NCBI RefSeq assembly: GCF_002091755.1
Contig: NZ_BDAI01000005.1
Coordinates: forward strand, 372,001 to 436,000
Source: Pseudomonas nitroreducens NBRC 12694
Lineage (GTDB): Bacteria > Pseudomonadota > Gammaproteobacteria > Pseudomonadales > Pseudomonadaceae
Direction of reading: 5' to 3'
DNA length: 64,000 nt
Shown in pieces: positions 60,393 through 64,000 of this stretch. Made by a program: the position numbers and the translations under genes. The notes beneath the pieces are model-generated. The model was given only the letters and a program-made list of their open reading frames with translations, ran no database searches and was not told where the DNA came from. Position 1 is the stretch's first letter; each line of letters starts with the position of its first letter.

Positions 60393-62312
60393 ATGAACAC
60401 CTGGATTTCCAACCTGAGCGTGAATCTCAAGTTGGCCCTGGGCTTCGGCCTGGTCCTCGCCTTCACCGCCATCCTCGCCATCGTCAGTTGGGTCGGCCTC
60501 GGCTCGCTGATCGACCGCAGCAACTGGATGAGCGATATCACCGAGCTGAACTCGCGCCTGACCAAGCTGCGCATCACCCGCCTGCAGTACATGATCGCCG
60601 ACGGCGCCGAGCAGGAAGCCGCCAACGTCATGTCCACCCTGGCCGACTTCAAGGCGCAGCAGCAGAAACTGCGCGCCTCCTTCGTCAGCCCCGAGAACGT
60701 GCGCCTGCTCGACCAGCTCGGCGGCGTCATCGCCGACTACGAGAAATCCCTGGCCGCCATGCGCGCCGGCTACCAGAGCGCCGGCATCACCCGAGGCGCC
60801 CTGCAGGACAACGCCACGCGTGCCGCCGAACTCACGGCCACCATCCAGCAGGACGTACTCAAGGCCCCCGCGGACGAAGAGCGCGCCACCCGCTTCCAGG
60901 CCATTACCGGTACCCGTGAAGACCTGCTGCAGGCCCGCTACGACGTGCGCGATTACCTGGCCACGGCCCTCACCAGCAACGGTGACGGCGTGACCCGCGG
61001 CCTGGACGAAAGCATCGCCGGCCTGCCGGCCCTGGAAAGCGTCCTCGGCGTCGCCGAAGCGCAGTACGTCCAGCAACTGGGCACTGCCCTGCGCGCCTAT
61101 CGCGATGCCGTCACCACCCTGCGCGGCAACATGGCCGCCATCGTCCAGGCACGCAAGGAAATGACCAGCCAGGGCCAGGACATCGTCAAGATCAGCGAGA
61201 ATCTCTACCAACTCCAGCTCGATCGCCGCGACGCCGAAAGCGCCAGCGCACGTAGCCTGCAAGCTCTGTTCACCCTGCTCGCGCTGGTCCTGGGCGGAAT
61301 CGCCGCGCTGATCATCACCCGCCAGATCACCCGCCCGCTGCAGGAAACCATGGCTGTGGTCGACCGCATCGCCGCCGGCGACCTGTCGCAGACCGTCCAG
61401 GTCACCCGCCGCGACGAGCTCGGCCGCCTGCAGCAAAGCATGCAGCGCATGAGCCAGAGCCTGCGCGAGCTGATCGGTGGCATCCGCGACGGCGTCACCC
61501 AGATCGCCAGCGCCGCCGAAGAACTCTCCGCCGTCACCGAGCAGACCAGCGCCGGCGCGAACACCCAGAAGGTCGAGACCGACCAGGTCGCCACCGCCAT
61601 GCACGAGATGTCCGCCACCGTGCAGGAGGTAGCGCGCAACGCCGAGCAGGCCTCCCAGGCCGCCTCCGCCGCCGACCACCAGGCCCAGGACGGCGACCGC
61701 GTGGTGAACAAGGCCGTGGAGCAGATCGAGCGTCTCGCCGAGGAAGTCGAACGCTCCGCCGAGGCCATGCAGCGCCTGGAACAGGAGAGCGAGAAGATCG
61801 GCAAGGTCATGGACGTGATCAAGTCGGTGGCCGAGCAGACCAACCTGCTGGCCCTCAACGCCGCCATCGAGGCCGCCCGCGCGGGCGAAGCCGGTCGTGG
61901 TTTCGCCGTGGTCGCCGACGAAGTACGCGGGCTGGCCCAGCGCACCCAGCAATCCACCGAAGAAATCGAAGCCCTGGTCGCCGGCCTGCAGAGCGGCACC
62001 CGCCAGGTCTCCAGCGTCATGCTCGGCAGCCGCGAACTCACCGCCAGCAGCGTCGCCCTCAGCCGCCAGGCCGGCGAGTCACTGGGCGAGATCACCCGCA
62101 CCGTGTCGAACATCCAGGCGATGAACCAGCAGATCGCCACCGCTGCCGAGGAACAGAGCGCCGTGGCCGAGGAAATCAGCCGCAGCGTGGTCAACGTGCG
62201 CGACGTCTCCGAACAGACCGCCTCGGCCAACGAAGAAGTCGCCGCCTCCAGCGTCGAACTGGCGCGCCTGGGCGGGCAGTTGCAGACGCTGGTCAGCCAC
62301 TTCCGCGTGTGA
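60393..62312 (+). CDS. Methyl-accepting chemotaxis protein with a long helical (HBM-like) sensor domain
   Basis: A 639-residue chemoreceptor. TM1 is at about 13-35, a roughly 250-residue all-helical periplasmic domain at 36-285, TM2 at 286-308, HAMP at 309-361 and the cytoplasmic signalling domain from about 362. The signalling tip is NLLALNAAIEAARAGEAGRG at about 479-505. The length and helical nature of the sensor, plus the N-terminal NLSVNLKLALGFGLVL, match the helical bimodular receptors such as McpS/McpK for TCA intermediates; the ligand is not provable. TGGAG 8 bases before the ATG. It is not at this site in PAO1 as I remember it. A hairpin terminator follows. Confidence 0.88.
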   Translation: MNTWISNLSVNLKLALGFGLVLAFTAILAIVSWVGLGSLIDRSNWMSDITELNSRLTKLRITRLQYMIADGAEQEAANVMSTLADFKAQQQKLRASFVSPENVRLLDQLGGVIADYEKSLAAMRAGYQSAGITRGALQDNATRAAELTATIQQDVLKAPADEERATRFQAITGTREDLLQARYDVRDYLATALTSNGDGVTRGLDESIAGLPALESVLGVAEAQYVQQLGTALRAYRDAVTTLRGNMAAIVQARKEMTSQGQDIVKISENLYQLQLDRRDAESASARSLQALFTLLALVLGGIAALIITRQITRPLQETMAVVDRIAAGDLSQTVQVTRRDELGRLQQSMQRMSQSLRELIGGIRDGVTQIASAAEELSAVTEQTSAGANTQKVETDQVATAMHEMSATVQEVARNAEQASQAASAADHQAQDGDRVVNKAVEQIERLAEEVERSAEAMQRLEQESEKIGKVMDVIKSVAEQTNLLALNAAIEAARAGEAGRGFAVVADEVRGLAQRTQQSTEEIEALVAGLQSGTRQVSSVMLGSRELTASSVALSRQAGESLGEITRTVSNIQAMNQQIATAAEEQSAVAEEISRSVVNVRDVSEQTASANEEVAASSVELARLGGQLQTLVSHFRV

Positions 62313-62319
62313 TGTGAAT

Positions 62320-62340
62320 GGGCCGACGCTCCGTCGGCCC
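62320..62340 (+). terminator. Hairpin after the chemoreceptor gene
   Basis: GGGCCGAC (62320-62327) and GTCGGCCC (62333-62340), loop GCTCC, 8 bp after the stop codon. There is no U-tract, so a terminator is likely but not certain. Confidence 0.65.
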
Positions 62341-62422
62341 ACCTTCGGAAAAGCATTCAACGTACCGTTGAGATCGGAGCTTGGAGGCTCCATCTTTGCT
62401 CCATAGACTCTGGAGCCTCGCC

Positions 62423-62857
62423 ATGTCCGATTCCCTGATCATCCCCTGCCCGAACTGCAACGGCCTCAATCGCGTGCCCGCCGCGCGCCTGGCTGACTCG
62501 CCCAGCTGCGGGCGCTGCCAGGCGCCGATCGTGCTGGATACGCCGTTCGACCTTGATGAAGCCGGTTTCACCGCCCAGGCCAAGGGCGATCTGCCGTTGC
62601 TGGTGGACGTGTGGGCCGACTGGTGCGGGCCGTGCAAGGGCTTTGCGCCGGTGTTCGAACAAGCGGCGGCGCGCTTGTCGGGCAAGGTACGTCTGGCCAA
62701 GCTGGACAGCGACGCCAACCCGAACCTCTCCACGCGCCTGGGGATTCGCTCGATTCCCAGCCTGATCCTGCTGCGCAATGGCCAGGAAGTGGCGCGCCAG
62801 AGCGGTGCGATGCCTCTGCCACAGCTGCTCGACTGGCTGTCGCGCCAGGGCATCTGA
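62423..62857 (+). CDS. trxC: Thioredoxin 2 (TrxC)
   Basis: A 144-residue protein with an N-terminal zinc ribbon (Cys9-X2-Cys12 and Cys29-X2-Cys32), then a thioredoxin fold with the active site DVWADWCGPCKGFAP (Cys68, Cys71) and the cis-Pro loop RSIPSLIL. TrxC is the zinc-containing, oxidative-stress-associated thioredoxin that reduces protein disulfides and can supply MsrA. TGGAG 7 bases before the ATG at 62423; the frame upstream to 62381 is rejected. Confidence 0.94.
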   Translation: MSDSLIIPCPNCNGLNRVPAARLADSPSCGRCQAPIVLDTPFDLDEAGFTAQAKGDLPLLVDVWADWCGPCKGFAPVFEQAAARLSGKVRLAKLDSDANPNLSTRLGIRSIPSLILLRNGQEVARQSGAMPLPQLLDWLSRQGI

Positions 62858-62940
62858 GGGCGAGCGTTTCGGTCAATCGGTGCGGTCATTGCCAGACCGC
62901 ACACGCGGGCTAGGCTTGGGCAAAAAAACGGAGCACGCCC

Positions 62941-63387
62941 ATGCCTTCCTACCCCGAAGACTTCATCCGCCAGCTCACCGAAGAGCACATCGCCTTCGTC
63001 AAGCGCACCGGCCTCAAGGCCGAGGTGCTGGAGCCGGGCCACGTGCGCCTGCGCATGCCGCTCAAGGGCAACGAGAACCACATCCAGAACATGTACGCCG
63101 GCGCGCTGTTCACCGTGGCCGAATTGCCCGGTGGCGTGCTGATGCTCACCAGCTTCGATGCGCGGCGCTTCTACCCCATCGTCAAGGAAGCCGGGCTGCG
63201 CTTCCTGCGCCCCGCCGCCAGTGACGTGACCGTCGATGCGCAGCTCACTGAAGCCGAAATCCAGCATATCGGCGAAGAGGCGATGCACCAAGGCAAGGCG
63301 GAGTTCGTCCTCGACCTGCAGTTGAAGGACGAAGAAGGCAATGTCGTCGCCGAAAGCCATGCCATCTATCAGCTGCGCAGTCGCTGA
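62941..63387 (+). CDS. Hotdog-fold thioesterase-like protein (PaaI / YiiD C-terminal type)
   Basis: A 148-residue single hotdog domain. VRLRMPLKGNENHIQNMYAG is the central helix start with the Asn-His pair characteristic of this family, followed by AELPGGVLMLTSFD. The family hydrolyses acyl-CoA or is of unknown substrate. GGAG lies about 7 bases before the ATG. It is followed by the universal stress protein gene in the same orientation with 76 bp between them. Confidence 0.85.
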   Translation: MPSYPEDFIRQLTEEHIAFVKRTGLKAEVLEPGHVRLRMPLKGNENHIQNMYAGALFTVAELPGGVLMLTSFDARRFYPIVKEAGLRFLRPAASDVTVDAQLTEAEIQHIGEEAMHQGKAEFVLDLQLKDEEGNVVAESHAIYQLRSR

Positions 63388-63463
63388 ATCGAGCCATTGC
63401 CCTGCATCAAGGTGAAATTTCCTATGTGGCGCGACAGTGGAAGCGCCATAGAGGGAACCCACC

Positions 63464-64000
63464 ATGTACAGGAACCTGCTCGTCGCCCATGACCTCAGTG
63501 TCGAGGCGGACATCGCGGTGCGGCGCGCTGCAAAACTGGCGCGCCAGCACGGGGCCAGCGTCACGCTGCTGCACGTCATCGAGGAATTCTTCCCCGACCG
63601 CATGATGGATACCGTCCGCGAAGCGGCTGAAGTGGCATTGCGCGATGCAGCCCGCGCCAGTGACATCGCCGACTACCAACTGGTGATACGCCAGGGGCGC
63701 GCCGCCAATACCGTCACCCAGGCGGTGCAGGAGCTGGGCGCCGACCTGCTGGTGATCGGTGCGCACCATCAGCAACTGCTCGAGCGTTTCGACGGCACCA
63801 CACTGGAGCGCATCGCCCGGCATTGCCGCGCGCCGATCCTGCTCGCCGTGGAAGAGTCCGCCGCGCCTTACACCAAGGCCTTGGCTGGGCTGGACCTGTC
63901 GCACTGCTCCTGCCAGGCCTGGCGCGCCGGCTACCGCCTGCTGGAACCCGCCGCCGAGCTGCTGGCGCTCAACGCCTACCAGTCGGGCAAGAAGGCCGGC
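63464..64000 (+). CDS. Universal stress protein family, two-domain type, 3' end outside window
   Basis: The first 179 codons of a protein beginning YRNLLVAHDLSVEADIAVRR. The first Usp domain (1-about 130) has LLHVIEEF and DLLVIGAHHQQLLERF before ILLAVEES; the ATP-binding G-X2-G-X9-G motif is not clear. A second domain begins near residue 140 (KALAGLDLSHCSCQAWR), so the complete gene is likely a tandem Usp of about 280 residues (PA5027-like). GAGGGA lies 8 bases before the ATG. The frame is open to the window edge. Confidence 0.85.
   Translation, partial: MYRNLLVAHDLSVEADIAVRRAAKLARQHGASVTLLHVIEEFFPDRMMDTVREAAEVALRDAARASDIADYQLVIRQGRAANTVTQAVQELGADLLVIGAHHQQLLERFDGTTLERIARHCRAPILLAVEESAAPYTKALAGLDLSHCSCQAWRAGYRLLEPAAELLALNAYQSGKKAG

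Overview
The window is a stretch of chromosome from a high-GC gammaproteobacterium, almost certainly a Pseudomonas of the P. aeruginosa / P. nitroreducens / P. citronellolis side of the genus. The gene order tolC, waaA, emrE, acyl-CoA dehydrogenase pair, hldE, msbA, wap/waa core LPS genes, glnE, aceEF, dipA, msrA, rlmJ, acyl-CoA dehydrogenase, nhaP2, mscK, selO, metY matches, as I remember it, the PA4974 to PA5027 stretch of strain PAO1. Genus-typical REP (TGTAGGAGCGAGCTTGC) elements are present. No rRNA, tRNA, CRISPR, insertion sequence or prophage was seen.

Layout. (1) 1-6832: the end of tolC, then a five-gene module: class II aldolase, orphan polyamine-type binding protein, small cupin, Fe-S flavoprotein and an XRE-cupin regulator. 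It occupies the tolC to waaA interval and looks like catabolism of an unidentified, possibly N-methylated, amine. (2) 6813-15602: waaA (Kdo transferase), a LysR regulator divergent from an EmrE-type pump, a coupled FAD oxidoreductase / aldo-keto reductase pair, an uncharacterised protein with a degenerate Nudix-like box, and two acyl-CoA dehydrogenases, the second apparently without its catalytic glutamate. (3) 15762-36489: LPS region. A minus-strand block msbA, mig-14-like, dnpA-like, hldE handles lipid A-core export, surface modification and heptose supply. A variable block of glycosyltransferases follows. Then comes a tightly overlapping minus-strand operon waaF-waaC-waaG-waaP-wapP-wapQ-(tandem kinase)-carbamoyltransferase-wapH-two further transferases, which builds, phosphorylates, carbamoylates and extends the core. 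No O-antigen ligase (waaL) is seen; a GT-C type membrane protein stands where PAO1 has it. (4) 36782-44275: glnE divergent from aceEF, with two 13-bp palindromes 52 bp apart in the shared promoter region. (5) 44553-64000: dipA, msrA, rlmJ, an acyl-CoA dehydrogenase, a small orphan membrane protein, nhaP2, mscK, selO, metY, a chemoreceptor, trxC, a thioesterase and a partial universal stress protein.

The observations I rate highest are: the 17-bp-arm inverted repeat that would bury the selO ribosome binding site; the helically phased palindromes upstream of aceE; an 85-bp repeat found as the leader of two unrelated genes; the five-gene amine-type module; a GT29 (sialyltransferase-motif) protein inside the LPS operon; and kinase-fold LPS proteins with a substituted catalytic Asp. 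Positions and motifs were read by eye from the sequence. Family assignments come from recognised motifs and synteny, not from database searches.
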